NCBI RefSeq assembly: GCF_947495965.1 | Contig: NZ_CANMBB010000001.1 | Location: forward strand, 434,001 to 498,000 | DNA length: 64,000 bases | From: an uncultured Maribacter sp. | GTDB lineage: Bacteria; Bacteroidota; Bacteroidia; Flavobacteriales; Flavobacteriaceae | Direction of reading: 5' to 3' | Shown here: positions 9,851 to 19,087 of the stretch, piece after piece | How the letters are laid out: every line of letters begins with the position of its first letter | How positions within the stretch are numbered: the stretch's first letter is position 1 | Notes under the pieces: model-generated | What the model was told of the DNA's origin: nothing | Seen by the model: the letters and a program-made list of their open reading frames with translations, nothing else | The model's database searches: none | Position numbers and translations under genes: made by a program

Positions 9851-11185
9851 ATGAAAAAGTTAAATTTAATAACTGTAATAATAACTATGATAACTTTTGG
9901 CTTTAGCTTAGAAAGTTGTGGATCATCGTCAGAAGATATACAAGAACCTAAAAAAGAAGAACCAAAAGAAGAACCAAAAGAAGAACTAATCACTTGTACT
10001 GAAGAAACTTATAACACTGTATTGCCTAGTCCAACAGAACAATTTGATATAACCAAATGGGAATTAACTTGGAAAGATGAATTTGATTATGATGATTCTG
10101 AATTAGAGACTAATTGGACATCTCAAAATGGTGCAAGTGGAACTCTTTGTAGTCGTTGGAGAGAAAATGCAGTTGTAAAAGATGGTGTTTTAGAATTACA
10201 AGCAAGAAAAGAAACGAGAGCTGGTCAAGATTGGACTTGTGGTAATATTTGGACTAAAGAAACTTTCGGATTTGGATATTATGAAGCTAAATACAAATAT
10301 GCAGGTGCAAGTGGAACAAATAATTCGTTTTGGTTATTTCCAAGAGATAAAAGCATTAATGACAGTGAATTAATTTGCGAATTAGATATTAATGAAGGTC
10401 ATTTTCCTAATGAAGTGAATACAAATCGTCACCATTGGCAAAACGGAAGCTCAGAGAATAGTCAACAACCTTATACAGAAGGGTTATCTCCAGGGTATGC
10501 GCATAGCTTTGAAAATGCTATAACTACTAAACGCATTCGTTTTTCATCTAATAATGCAAACCATTTTCATATTAGAGAGTTTCGAATCTTCGAAGAGAAT
10601 TCTAGTTGTAAATTTCCTAGTGATATACAAGATAACAATGCTGATATTTCCGTTGATGGCTTAAATAACCTATCCAAAAATAGTGGAATTACAATTACAT
10701 CTAGCGGTACTTTAAATGACACTTATGATGTTTATGATATTGCAGATGGTAGTATTACCACTAGTTGGGTTTCACAAAAAACAGGAGAAAAATGGTTGGA
10801 ATTTGAATGGCCTTCTGAAAAAGATATAGGGCATATTCAATTTATCAATGGTTGGAAAAGTGGTAATAATTGGAATGCCTTAATCTCAGATTATAAAATT
10901 GAAGCAAGGGTAAATGGAGAATGGATTGAAATAGCAAGTTATGATGCAAAAGTAGACTACAACTATGCCGAACAGTATCACTTATATGGAATGAATTGGA
11001 ATGCCGATAGTATTAAGTTTTATTTTGATAATAAACTTATAAAAACAATTCCCAATACTTTATGTGATAAAGAACTTAATATATTTTTAAGCTTGGCCAT
11101 ATTGGAACATGCTGGAGAGGTAACCGATGCTATTAATGGTACAAGTATGAAAATAGATTATGTAAAGTATTATGAACATAAATAA
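9851..11185 (+). CDS. GH16 endo-galactanase-like lipoprotein with a discoidin-like domain inserted in the catalytic domain
   Basis: A lipoprotein (Cys23) with a Lys/Glu/Pro linker at 34-47, as expected of a surface enzyme. The GH16 jelly roll begins near WELTWKDEFDYDD. The active-site motif is ELDINE: Glu177 nucleophile, Asp179, Glu182 acid/base, matching ExDxxE. After HHW (194-196) the fold is broken by about 165 residues. It resumes at YHLYGMNWNADSIKFYFDNK (from 376) and ends with MKIDYVKYYE. The insert has F5/8C features, but its C-terminal strands (ITTKRIRFSS, HFHIREFRIF; about 224-247) come before its N-terminal half (YDIADGSITTSW, DYKIEARVNGEW). The probable role is the endo-acting opening cut on a sulfated galactan. 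Subfamily (kappa-/beta-carrageenase, furcellaranase, agarase or other) cannot be settled by eye. Confidence 0.85.
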   Translation: MKKLNLITVIITMITFGFSLESCGSSSEDIQEPKKEEPKEEPKEELITCTEETYNTVLPSPTEQFDITKWELTWKDEFDYDDSELETNWTSQNGASGTLCSRWRENAVVKDGVLELQARKETRAGQDWTCGNIWTKETFGFGYYEAKYKYAGASGTNNSFWLFPRDKSINDSELICELDINEGHFPNEVNTNRHHWQNGSSENSQQPYTEGLSPGYAHSFENAITTKRIRFSSNNANHFHIREFRIFEENSSCKFPSDIQDNNADISVDGLNNLSKNSGITITSSGTLNDTYDVYDIADGSITTSWVSQKTGEKWLEFEWPSEKDIGHIQFINGWKSGNNWNALISDYKIEARVNGEWIEIASYDAKVDYNYAEQYHLYGMNWNADSIKFYFDNKLIKTIPNTLCDKELNIFLSLAILEHAGEVTDAINGTSMKIDYVKYYEHK

Positions 11186-11192
11186 TTTTAAA

Positions 11193-12497
11193 ATGAAACA
11201 AATTAAAACAAGTCTAAGAATTAGTATTACATTATTGTTAGTTATAATAACTGTTTCTTGTTCTAATACAGAAAGAAAAATAGTAGAAAATAACGAAAAA
11301 GAAGCTGAAGGTGTTTTTCCTTATAAAATGCCTACTAACAAGCCAAACATACCTTTAAGTTCTTCGTCTGAGCGCATGTTTAATTATCCTACACCAAGAG
11401 TCCAGGACAACGAACTTTTTTCTCAATTTAAATATACCCGTTTACAAGGGTTTAATTACAATGGCGGTGATGGCACAATATCTCGTAGAGACCCTTCTAG
11501 ACCAATTTTAGTAAATGATACTTATTATGTTTGGTATACGAAACGGCACACTAAAGTACCTCCTATTGGGTGGAGTAACGCTGCAAAAGCTACAGATGAA
11601 ATTCCTTCAACAGATTGGGATTTAGCAGAAATATGGTATGCTACAAGTAAAGATGGCATTACATGGGAAGAACAAGGTGTTGCAATTTCAAGACCAGAAA
11701 AACCAAAATCTGGATGGCGTTCTGTTGCAACTCCCGATATTTTAGTTTGGAAAGGAAAATACTATTTGTATTATCAAGCTTTTGATGAACCTAGTGGATT
11801 ACGTGGTGATTTATGTCCTGTTTCTATTTCGTATGCAGATTCTCCAAATGGTCCATGGACTCATGGGGGAGATAAAGTAATTCCCTTTGGAAAAGAAAAT
11901 GAATGGGACCATAAAGCAACTCATGACCCACAACCTATTGTTCGTAATGGGAAAATTCATGTATACTATAAAGCAGCCTATAATAAATGGCCTAATAACA
12001 GATCCAATTATGCTGTAGGTCATGGTTTAGCTATTGCCGATAATCCATTAGGGCCATATACAAAACACCCATTAAACCCTGTAATGCAATCTGGTCATGA
12101 AACTACCTATTGGCCATACAAAGAAGGTGTGGCAACTTTAGCCATTAAAGATGGTAACGAGCGCGAAACCATACAATATGCTAAAGATGGTGTTAATTTT
12201 GAAATAGCATCATGCGTTTCATTAGTACCATCTGCAGGAGCACCATTTACTAAAGATGCTTTTACAGACACTAAAAATGGAAGAGGTTTTACTTGGGGGT
12301 TATCGCATTTTATAAATGCAGGAACTGCTAAAAAAAGCTACTCTATTATTGCTCGTTTTGACTGCGACTTAAGCTTAGATTATGATGAGCCTGCTTATAA
12401 AAGCACAGGTGTTTGGCATAAGCCCGAAGTCTATTTTGCACAAGGAACAGAAACTATAAATAAAAACCCTGAAGGTCGTGGTGCCAAACAAAAATAA
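11193..12497 (+). CDS. GH117 family glycosidase (anhydrogalactosidase-like), copy 1
   Basis: The longest frame opens at 11172 inside the GH16 gene. Met at 11193, 7 bp after the GH16 stop, gives a clean lipoprotein signal (Cys23) and is chosen. It is a five-bladed beta-propeller of the GH117 type. SRRDPSRPI carries the first catalytic Asp, THDPQPIV the second, and SGHE the His, by analogy with the Asp/Asp/His set described for GH117. VWYTKR and GWRSVATPDILVWKGKYYLY are further family hallmarks. Characterised GH117 enzymes remove terminal alpha-1,3-linked 3,6-anhydro-L-galactose; relatives in carrageenan loci have other or unknown specificity. It is the most diverged of the three copies here, lacking the KKHPLNP context residues shared by the other two only in part. 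Confidence 0.87.
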   Translation: MKQIKTSLRISITLLLVIITVSCSNTERKIVENNEKEAEGVFPYKMPTNKPNIPLSSSSERMFNYPTPRVQDNELFSQFKYTRLQGFNYNGGDGTISRRDPSRPILVNDTYYVWYTKRHTKVPPIGWSNAAKATDEIPSTDWDLAEIWYATSKDGITWEEQGVAISRPEKPKSGWRSVATPDILVWKGKYYLYYQAFDEPSGLRGDLCPVSISYADSPNGPWTHGGDKVIPFGKENEWDHKATHDPQPIVRNGKIHVYYKAAYNKWPNNRSNYAVGHGLAIADNPLGPYTKHPLNPVMQSGHETTYWPYKEGVATLAIKDGNERETIQYAKDGVNFEIASCVSLVPSAGAPFTKDAFTDTKNGRGFTWGLSHFINAGTAKKSYSIIARFDCDLSLDYDEPAYKSTGVWHKPEVYFAQGTETINKNPEGRGAKQK

Positions 12498-12530
12498 CCC
12501 CTTTTTAATTTAATTTCAAAAGTATAAATC

Positions 12531-13799
12531 ATGAACAAATTGTATTTAATATTTTTATTAGTAGGGGCATTTGCTTGTAAAGAGCAAAAAGAAAACACAG
12601 TAATATTAGAGAATTCAGGACCATTCCCATATACAATTACTGATAGCACTAAAAACAGAAAATTAAGTGCTGCAATGGATAGAAGTTTTAATCATTATAC
12701 AAGCATTCATCCTAAGAATAATGAATTGTATACTAACTTTAAATACACTGAATTAAAGGGATTCGATTATAATAACCATGATGGTACTATATCTAGAAGA
12801 GACCCATCTAAAGTTATTTTTGAAAATGGCAAATACTACGTATGGTATACTAAAAGAAATACTCCTGTTATACCCGTAGGAGCCAAAAATGCAGAAAAAA
12901 GTAATGATACCATTCCGTCTACAGATTGGGATTTATCAGAAATTTGGTACGCTACTAGTAAAGATGGCTTTACTTGGGAAGAGCAAGGTGTTGCTGTTCC
13001 AAGACCCCCAAAACCAGAAGTTGGTTGGCGTGCGGTAACAACTACCGATATTTTAAAGTGGAAAGGTAAATACTATTTGTATTATCAAGGCTTTATGGAA
13101 GCTAGTGGTAAACGAGGAGATTATTGCCCTGTAACTGCATCTTATGCAGATTCTCCAGATGGACCATGGACACCCGCAGGAAAAGTTGTTATTGAAAACG
13201 GTCCAGAAGGTTCTTGGGATCAATATGCCATTCATGACCCCTACCCTCTTGTGCATAATGGTCAAATTTATATTTATTATAAATCTGCCTTTAACAGGCC
13301 AAATCCTGTATGGGTAGGTGGTGGTTTAGTCACTGGAGACAACCCTCTTGGACCTTTTAAAAAACACCCTTTAAACCCCCTTACAAATTCTGGTCATGAA
13401 GTTACAATGTTCCCCTTTAAAGAAGGTTTAGGAGCTATTGTTGCAAAAGATGGAACAGAACACTTTACCATACAATATGCCAAAGATTGGGTAAACTTTG
13501 AAGTAGCTTCTATTTGCGAGTTAGTCCCTGTTGCTACTGGACCTTATGTTCCAGATGCATTTACCGATACAAAGTATGGGCGTGGTATTACATGGGGAAT
13601 GTCTCATTTTGTTAATGCAGGCAAATATGGTGTTAATCCACACTCCATTTTAGTACGCTTTGATTGCGACCTAAGCCTTGATGTAGATGACCCTGAAATG
13701 AAAACTACAGGAATACGTCACGACATAGAGGTATACTACAAACAAGGACTAAGTAAAAACCAACTTAAAAGAATTAAAGAAAATAATCTTACTAAATAA
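12531..13799 (+). CDS. GH117 family glycosidase, copy 2
   Basis: A 422-residue lipoprotein (lipobox Cys16) with a GH117 five-bladed propeller. The likely catalytic set is Asp91 (SRRDPSKVI), Asp236 (IHDPYPLV) and His289 (SGHE). It follows copy 1 by 33 bp, so the two form a tandem. By eye it is far closer to the third copy at 43811 than to its tandem neighbour; for example, PRPPKPEVGWR and TTTDILKWKGKYYLYYQGF are shared with copy 3. The expected role is removal of a terminal anhydrogalactose (or galactose-type) residue from the non-reducing end of oligosaccharides. L- versus D-configuration cannot be told from sequence. Confidence 0.88.
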   Translation: MNKLYLIFLLVGAFACKEQKENTVILENSGPFPYTITDSTKNRKLSAAMDRSFNHYTSIHPKNNELYTNFKYTELKGFDYNNHDGTISRRDPSKVIFENGKYYVWYTKRNTPVIPVGAKNAEKSNDTIPSTDWDLSEIWYATSKDGFTWEEQGVAVPRPPKPEVGWRAVTTTDILKWKGKYYLYYQGFMEASGKRGDYCPVTASYADSPDGPWTPAGKVVIENGPEGSWDQYAIHDPYPLVHNGQIYIYYKSAFNRPNPVWVGGGLVTGDNPLGPFKKHPLNPLTNSGHEVTMFPFKEGLGAIVAKDGTEHFTIQYAKDWVNFEVASICELVPVATGPYVPDAFTDTKYGRGITWGMSHFVNAGKYGVNPHSILVRFDCDLSLDVDDPEMKTTGIRHDIEVYYKQGLSKNQLKRIKENNLTK

Positions 13800-13806
13800 T
13801 ACAACC

Positions 13807-14931
13807 ATGTTAATACCAAAACTAACTACTCTTTTAGTAACCACATTATTTATTTTTTCATGCAAAGAAGAAAAAACAAAAAAAGAAATCACGCAACAAG
13901 TGCCCGATTATAAAATTGAATTTGGTAAAGTATCTAAAAATTCCATTTTTAAAAACGATAGCCTAAGTATTTGGGGCGGGTCTCTAGTAAAGGGAGAAGA
14001 TAATCTTTACCATATGTTTTATTCACAATGGCCAAAAAAAATTGGTTGGGAATGGGTTAACTATTCTGTAATTTCTCATGCCACAGCTACGTCTCCTTTT
14101 GGGCCTTTTACGCCTAAAGGTGATGCATTACCAGACCGTGGTATAGAACATTGGGATGGCTCTACAACTCACAACCCTACAGTACATAAATTCAATGGTA
14201 AATATTACCTCTACTATATGGGGAACATGGGTGATAAAAAAATTGTGAGTGTTCCTGGCAAAGCTAAAATTAATTGGGTACACCGTAACAACCAACGTAT
14301 TGGTGTTGCTGTTGCAGATAATCCTAATGGCCCATGGAAACGTTTTGACAAACCTGTTTTAGATATAACAGAAAACGATTCTTTAGCGCATGATGCATTA
14401 ATGACATCTAACCCTTCAGTCTGTCAAATGGCAGATGGGAAAATTTTAATGGTTTATAAAGCTGTAGGCAAAAAACATAAATTACCCAATGGAGGTCCCG
14501 TAGTACATATGGTTGCCATTGCAGACTCTCCTACAGGGCCTTTTAAAAAATACCCAGCCCCTGTATTCACTTTTAAAGGAGAAACTTTTCCTGCAGAAGA
14601 CCCATACATTTGGTACCAAGATGGAAAGTATAGAGCAATTGTAAAACGTATTAAACATGAAGGAAAAAAACGCGTATTTTCTTTAGTACATTATGACTCT
14701 GAAAATGGTATAAACTGGAATAAAGCTAAACATTTTGAAATATCGGATAGAACAGTTACATGGGAAGATGGATCCTCCTATAGATTTGACCACTTAGAAC
14801 GTCCACAGGTTTTTATAGAAAATAATGAACCTGTTGCATTACTCTGTGCTGCTGACAGTATTGATGCTAATAATGTCCGCCATTCGTTTAACATTCAAAT
14901 TCCTATTACTATTAAAAAGTTTAATGACTAA
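13807..14931 (+). CDS. Five-bladed-propeller hydrolase, GH43/GH117-like, unassigned family (member 1)
   Basis: A 374-residue lipoprotein (Cys19). Repeated blade motifs (DNLYHMFYSQWP, GKYYLYYMGN, DGKYRAIV, and SPFGPF/NPNGPW/SPTGPF turns) show a five-bladed propeller of the GH43/GH117 kind. It lacks the SRRDPS motif of GH117. It shares YHMxxSxWP...GWEW...S.V.HA, an ED pair (AEDPYIWYQDGKYR) and a terminal LERPQVF with the proteins at 23153 and 25618, so the three belong to one family. Conserved acids would be Asp/Glu in these motifs. An exo-glycosidase acting after the GH117 enzymes is the best inference; the substrate is unknown. It is the last gene before a strong terminator. Confidence 0.68.
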   Translation: MLIPKLTTLLVTTLFIFSCKEEKTKKEITQQVPDYKIEFGKVSKNSIFKNDSLSIWGGSLVKGEDNLYHMFYSQWPKKIGWEWVNYSVISHATATSPFGPFTPKGDALPDRGIEHWDGSTTHNPTVHKFNGKYYLYYMGNMGDKKIVSVPGKAKINWVHRNNQRIGVAVADNPNGPWKRFDKPVLDITENDSLAHDALMTSNPSVCQMADGKILMVYKAVGKKHKLPNGGPVVHMVAIADSPTGPFKKYPAPVFTFKGETFPAEDPYIWYQDGKYRAIVKRIKHEGKKRVFSLVHYDSENGINWNKAKHFEISDRTVTWEDGSSYRFDHLERPQVFIENNEPVALLCAADSIDANNVRHSFNIQIPITIKKFND

Positions 14932-14939
14932 TACTACAT

Positions 14940-14982
14940 ACACCATAACCAATTTAAATTTGGTTATGGTGTTCTTTTCTAA
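14940..14982 (+). terminator. Rho-independent terminator of the first operon
   Basis: A perfect 13-bp stem (14940-14952 with 14960-14972, ACACCATAACCAA) around a short AT loop, followed by a T-rich tract. It lies 8 bp after the stop of the propeller hydrolase and closes the 1-14931 gene run. Confidence 0.85.
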
Positions 14983-15080
14983 ATACATTTCTTAAGAATA
15001 AGCACCTATTTCTAGATGGGTAAAATAGAGTAAGCCTCTGTTAATATTCGCCCATAATTCAAGCTCCTAACTAGGTAACT

Positions 15081-15103
15081 TTAAGCCTTGTACCAAGGCT
15101 TAA
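15081..15103. promoter_or_regulatory. Perfect inverted repeat in the leader of GH127
   Basis: TTAAGCCTTG-TAC-CAAGGCTTAA is a perfect 10-bp inverted repeat with a 3-nt centre, 83 bp before the GH127 start. No T-run follows on either strand, so it is more likely an operator or leader hairpin than a terminator. The 254-bp gap 14932-15185 otherwise holds the upstream terminator and presumably the promoter of the GH127 unit. I could not fix a confident -7 box there. Confidence 0.5.
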
Positions 15104-15185
15104 AAATTGGCATTATACACCCTTTTTCAAGAAGTGTATTTCCTTACAAAAGCCAGTTACAACTCATATATAAAACATTATAAAG

Positions 15186-17234
15186 ATGAAAAAACTACTT
15201 TTAGTAGCATTCGCAATTGCAATGCTACAGGTCTCTTATGCACAAGAAAAAGCGGTGTTAAACAATTCTAAAACACCCTATATGCAATTAAAAACTATAG
15301 ATATTGATGAATGTAGATGGACAGATGGTTTTTGGGCGGAAAAACTAAAACAAAACCACAAAATAATGATACCAAATTTGGGTAGATTAATGGACGACCC
15401 AGAGATAATTCATGCGTACGACAACTTTAAAGTTGCTGCAGGTTTAAAAGAAGGAGAATTTAGAGGTTGGTCTTTTCATGATGGTGATTTTTACAAATAT
15501 GTAGAAGCTTTAGCATATGAGTATGCCATGACAAAAGATGAAAAAATTAACACTCAAATGGATGAAATTATTACTGTAATTGCAAAAGCACAAAGGCCAG
15601 ATGGTTACTTACATACAAAAAAACAAATAGGACACGGTATTTCTGGTTTTAAACATGAATCTGAACGTCCTTTTAAAGGTGGTAAAACAGAAGCTTTTAC
15701 TCATGGACCAGAACATGAATTCTACAACTTTGGTCATTTAATGACTGCTGCTTGCGTACATTACAGAATTACAGGTAAAACGAACTTCTTAAACATTGCA
15801 ATTAAAGCAAGTGATTTAATCTATGACAAATTTAAAGAGCCCTCTCCAGAATTAGCACGCATAGATTGGAATCCTCCTCACTATATGGGTCTTGTAGAAA
15901 TGTATAGAACTACAGGCAATAAAAAATATTTAGAAGTAGCTGAGTCATTCATAAACATGCTTGGTACAGGTAAAGCTGAAAAAGGAGATCATAGAGCTAT
16001 GGCTCACAGCCAAAGAGCAACCCCAATTAGAGAAGAAAATGAAGCCGTAGGTCACGCTGGTCATGGAAATTACCTATATGCAGGTGTTGCAGATTTATAT
16101 GCAGAAACTGGTGATAAAGAATTACTAGCTGCTTTAGAGCGAATATGGAAAAATGTTACTACTCAAAAAATGTATCTAACAGGCGCAACAGGTCCGCATC
16201 ATTTTATGGCAACAAGAAAAGGAATGGAAACAGAAGCCTATGGTAAAAACTATGAACTTCCTAATATTAAAGCTTACAATGAAACTTGTGCAAACATTGG
16301 TAACGCTATGTGGAACTGGCGTATGTTCTTACTAAATGGTGAGGGGCGTTTTGCAGATATTATGGAACTTATTTTCTACAATAGTGCGCTATCAGGAATT
16401 TCATTAGATGGTGATCAATTTTTCTACACCAACCCATTACGCTTCATAGATGGTCATGATTTAAACACAAAAGATCAAGGGGAACGCAATGATTTTATGT
16501 CCGTTTTTTGCTGTCCTCCAAACATCATTCGTACTATTGCTAAAATGCATACCTATGCATATTCTAAATCAGAAAATAGTGTTTGGGTAAATCTATATGG
16601 TAGTAATGTCTTAAACACCAAATTAGAAGATGGCACTCCTATAAACCTTACTCAAAAAACCAATTACCCTTGGGATGGTCATATAGAAATCACGACCAAC
16701 AATAAACGCAAAAAAGAATTTGGAATAATGCTTAGAATTCCATCTTGGGCTACAACTGCAAACATCTCTATTAATGGAGAGCCTTATAGTTCTTCCATAG
16801 AATCAGGAAAGTATGTAGAAGTAAAACGCAAATGGAAAAAAGGAGATGTAGTTACGCTAGATTTACCAATGCCTGCTCAATTAATAACTGCAGATCCAAA
16901 AGTAGAAGAAACTAGAAACCAAGTTGCGGTAAAAAGAGGGCCTTTAGTATACTGTTTAGAGTCTATTGATTTACCAAAAGATGTTTCTATATCAGATATT
17001 GTAATTCCTCAAAATATTAAATTAACCCCTATCTCTGGCGCTAATGTACTCTCTGGTATGACTATCTTAGAAGGTACTGGGGAAATGTTACATCATGAAG
17101 ATTGGTCTAATAATTTGTACAAACCTCTTACTGTACAAATTCCAAAAAAGGTAGACCTTAAACTCATCCCTTATTTTACATGGAGTAATCGTAAAAAAAC
17201 GGATATGAGTGTTTGGTTACCTCTTAAATATTAA
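15186..17234 (+). CDS. GH127 family glycosidase (DUF1680)
   Basis: 682 residues with a Sec signal ending ...VSYAQE. It is an (alpha/alpha)6 barrel plus C-terminal beta domains of the GH127 type, at usual family length. The GH127 zinc/cysteine set is visible: Glu366-Thr-Cys368 (ETCANIGN) and the pair Cys442-Cys443 (FCCPPNIIR). This matches in order and spacing the Glu and three Cys that bind Zn and act in bifidobacterial beta-L-arabinofuranosidase. GH127 members of marine carrageenan loci are known as alpha-1,3-(3,6-anhydro)-D-galactosidases. Given the GH16, GH117 and sulfatase context, that is the favoured role, with arabinofuranosidase as the alternative. It begins a new unit after the terminator at 14940. 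Confidence 0.88.
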   Translation: MKKLLLVAFAIAMLQVSYAQEKAVLNNSKTPYMQLKTIDIDECRWTDGFWAEKLKQNHKIMIPNLGRLMDDPEIIHAYDNFKVAAGLKEGEFRGWSFHDGDFYKYVEALAYEYAMTKDEKINTQMDEIITVIAKAQRPDGYLHTKKQIGHGISGFKHESERPFKGGKTEAFTHGPEHEFYNFGHLMTAACVHYRITGKTNFLNIAIKASDLIYDKFKEPSPELARIDWNPPHYMGLVEMYRTTGNKKYLEVAESFINMLGTGKAEKGDHRAMAHSQRATPIREENEAVGHAGHGNYLYAGVADLYAETGDKELLAALERIWKNVTTQKMYLTGATGPHHFMATRKGMETEAYGKNYELPNIKAYNETCANIGNAMWNWRMFLLNGEGRFADIMELIFYNSALSGISLDGDQFFYTNPLRFIDGHDLNTKDQGERNDFMSVFCCPPNIIRTIAKMHTYAYSKSENSVWVNLYGSNVLNTKLEDGTPINLTQKTNYPWDGHIEITTNNKRKKEFGIMLRIPSWATTANISINGEPYSSSIESGKYVEVKRKWKKGDVVTLDLPMPAQLITADPKVEETRNQVAVKRGPLVYCLESIDLPKDVSISDIVIPQNIKLTPISGANVLSGMTILEGTGEMLHHEDWSNNLYKPLTVQIPKKVDLKLIPYFTWSNRKKTDMSVWLPLKY

Positions 17235-17293
17235 AGTAAAAAAGCACTTATAAAACTTAATACTTTTCTTTTGTAATGCAAACAACTTAAATA

Positions 17294-18898
17294 ATGAAAA
17301 TATTATATACTTCTTTACTAATACTTCTGATTTTTAGTTGCAATAAAAAAAAGATAACACCAGAAAAACAAAAGCCAAATGTCTTATTCATTGCTATAGA
17401 TGACCTTAGGCCGGAACTAGGTTGTTATGGTTCTGAAATTGCAATAAGCCCTAATATAGATAAATTAGCAAGCCAAGGGTTGCTCTTTAATAATGCATAT
17501 TGCCAACAAGCTATTTGTGGTCCTTCTAGAGCTAGTGTTATGACTGGTATTCGTCCTGAAAATAGTGGAGTAACTCATAATTATATACGTTTTAGAGAAA
17601 AAAACCCAGAAGTAAAAACTATAGCACAACATTTTGTTTCTAATGGCTACGAGTCTGTTTATTATGGTAAAATATTTCATCATGGAGATGAAGATGAAAT
17701 ATCATGGTCTAGACCCCAACTAAAAGAAATAAAAAACACACCTAAACCAGTTTCTTTTGCAGTACCAGAAAATCAAAAAATAAAAAGCGAAACCCGAAAA
17801 GAAATGTTTGCTAAATATGGAGATGTTGCTAAATATGGCTTAGCAATGGGCCCTGCTTATGAATTTGCTGATGTTCCCGACAACACCTATTCCGATGGTT
17901 ATAATACTGATTTGGCAATTGAAACTATGAAAACTATGGCCACAGAAGGAAACAAACCTTTTTTCTTAGGGTTAGGTTTTCATAAACCGCATTTAAACTG
18001 GGTATCCCCAAAAAAATATTGGGATTTATATAATGAAGAAGAAATTCCAATGTCTACAGTTACCTTGGGACCAAAAGACGGAGCCACAATGGGGCTCCAT
18101 CCTTCTTTTGAGCTTAGAGTACGATCTGGCATTCCTAAAAATGGAGATTTACCCCCAAAACTATCTAAAACATTAAAACATGCCTATTTAGCATGTATAA
18201 GTTATGTAGATGCACAAATTGGAAAAATAATTAATGCACTAGATGATGCAGGTGTAAGAGAAAATACAATCATTATAATATGGAGTGATCATGGATGGCA
18301 CTTAGGAGAAATGGGTATTTGGGGAAAAGCCACCAATTATGAAATTGCAACTAGGGTGCCTATGTTAATATGGACTCCAGACATGCCTAAAAATAGCAGA
18401 GGATTAAAAACCAATGCTTTAGTTGAATTAGTAGATATTTACCCGAGCTTGTGTGATCTAGCAGGAATAGATATGCCTAAAAATATGGATGGAAAAAGTT
18501 TTGCTCCTTTATTAGAAAACCCAAATCAAGAATGGAAAACAGCTGCATTTAGTCAATTCCCATCTCCAGCACTAAGAGAATGGGGAGCTTTTCCAATACG
18601 CCCAGCCATGCGCGAAACCTATTTTGGACCGTTACTCAAAGAAGTTGAAGATAAAATTAAAGAACAACAAGGAGATAAATGGGATAGAGATTTGTTTGAA
18701 AATTACCTAATGGGATACGCAATGCGAACACAACAATATAGACTTATTCTTTGGAAAGATATAAGAGATAAACACTCAAAACCTCTTGCAATTGAACTTT
18801 ATGATCATTTAACGGATCCTAAAGAAACTATAAATATTGCAGAAAGTAATCCAGAGTTAACCAACTCATTACTTAAAAAATTTAATAAACACATGTAA
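17294..18898 (+). CDS. S1 sulfatase, iduronate-2-sulfatase-like (S1_7 type)
   Basis: A 534-residue lipoprotein (Cys16). IDDLRPELGCYG gives the metal Asp pair. AICGPSRASVMTG contains the formylglycine Cys75 in a perfect CxPxR motif. FFLGLGFHKPHLNW and WSDHGWHLGEMGIWGKATNYE are typical of iduronate-2-sulfatase relatives (SulfAtlas S1_7). S1_7 enzymes take part in carrageenan desulfation in related flavobacteria, which supports a similar role here, but the sulfate position is not readable. It lies 59 bp after GH127 and is probably co-transcribed with it. Confidence 0.9.
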   Translation: MKILYTSLLILLIFSCNKKKITPEKQKPNVLFIAIDDLRPELGCYGSEIAISPNIDKLASQGLLFNNAYCQQAICGPSRASVMTGIRPENSGVTHNYIRFREKNPEVKTIAQHFVSNGYESVYYGKIFHHGDEDEISWSRPQLKEIKNTPKPVSFAVPENQKIKSETRKEMFAKYGDVAKYGLAMGPAYEFADVPDNTYSDGYNTDLAIETMKTMATEGNKPFFLGLGFHKPHLNWVSPKKYWDLYNEEEIPMSTVTLGPKDGATMGLHPSFELRVRSGIPKNGDLPPKLSKTLKHAYLACISYVDAQIGKIINALDDAGVRENTIIIIWSDHGWHLGEMGIWGKATNYEIATRVPMLIWTPDMPKNSRGLKTNALVELVDIYPSLCDLAGIDMPKNMDGKSFAPLLENPNQEWKTAAFSQFPSPALREWGAFPIRPAMRETYFGPLLKEVEDKIKEQQGDKWDRDLFENYLMGYAMRTQQYRLILWKDIRDKHSKPLAIELYDHLTDPKETINIAESNPELTNSLLKKFNKHM

Positions 18899-18954
18899 TT
18901 CTAAAGAATTAGATATAAAACTGTAAAAATCACACTCTTTTATCGTAGTATATA

Positions 18955-19017
18955 ACCATTTATTCTACAGACAAGACCATTTGTTTAGCTATTAATAGTT
19001 GTTAAACTATAGATTTG
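18955..19017 (+). promoter_or_regulatory. Promoter region with ACCATTTRTT direct repeat before GH29
   Basis: A -7 element TAGATTTG (19010-19017) fits TAnnTTTG. ACCATTTGTTTA at 18976-18987 lies with its TTTG exactly 30 bp before the -7 start. A second copy, ACCATTTATT, starts at 18955, 21 bp (two helical turns) upstream. The 189-bp gap 18899-19087 contains no other structure I can support. Confidence 0.5.
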
Positions 19018-19087
19018 GCTTTAGATATTTATTACTCTTCAATAATATCTAAAAAAGCATTTATAATTCAATAACACAAATAGTAAA

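Noticed and set aside
11172-11192. Upstream start for GH117 copy 1 overlapping the GH16 stop
   Set aside because: Met at 11193 gives a standard lipoprotein signal 7 bp after the GH16 stop. The additional residues from 11172 would spoil the n-region.
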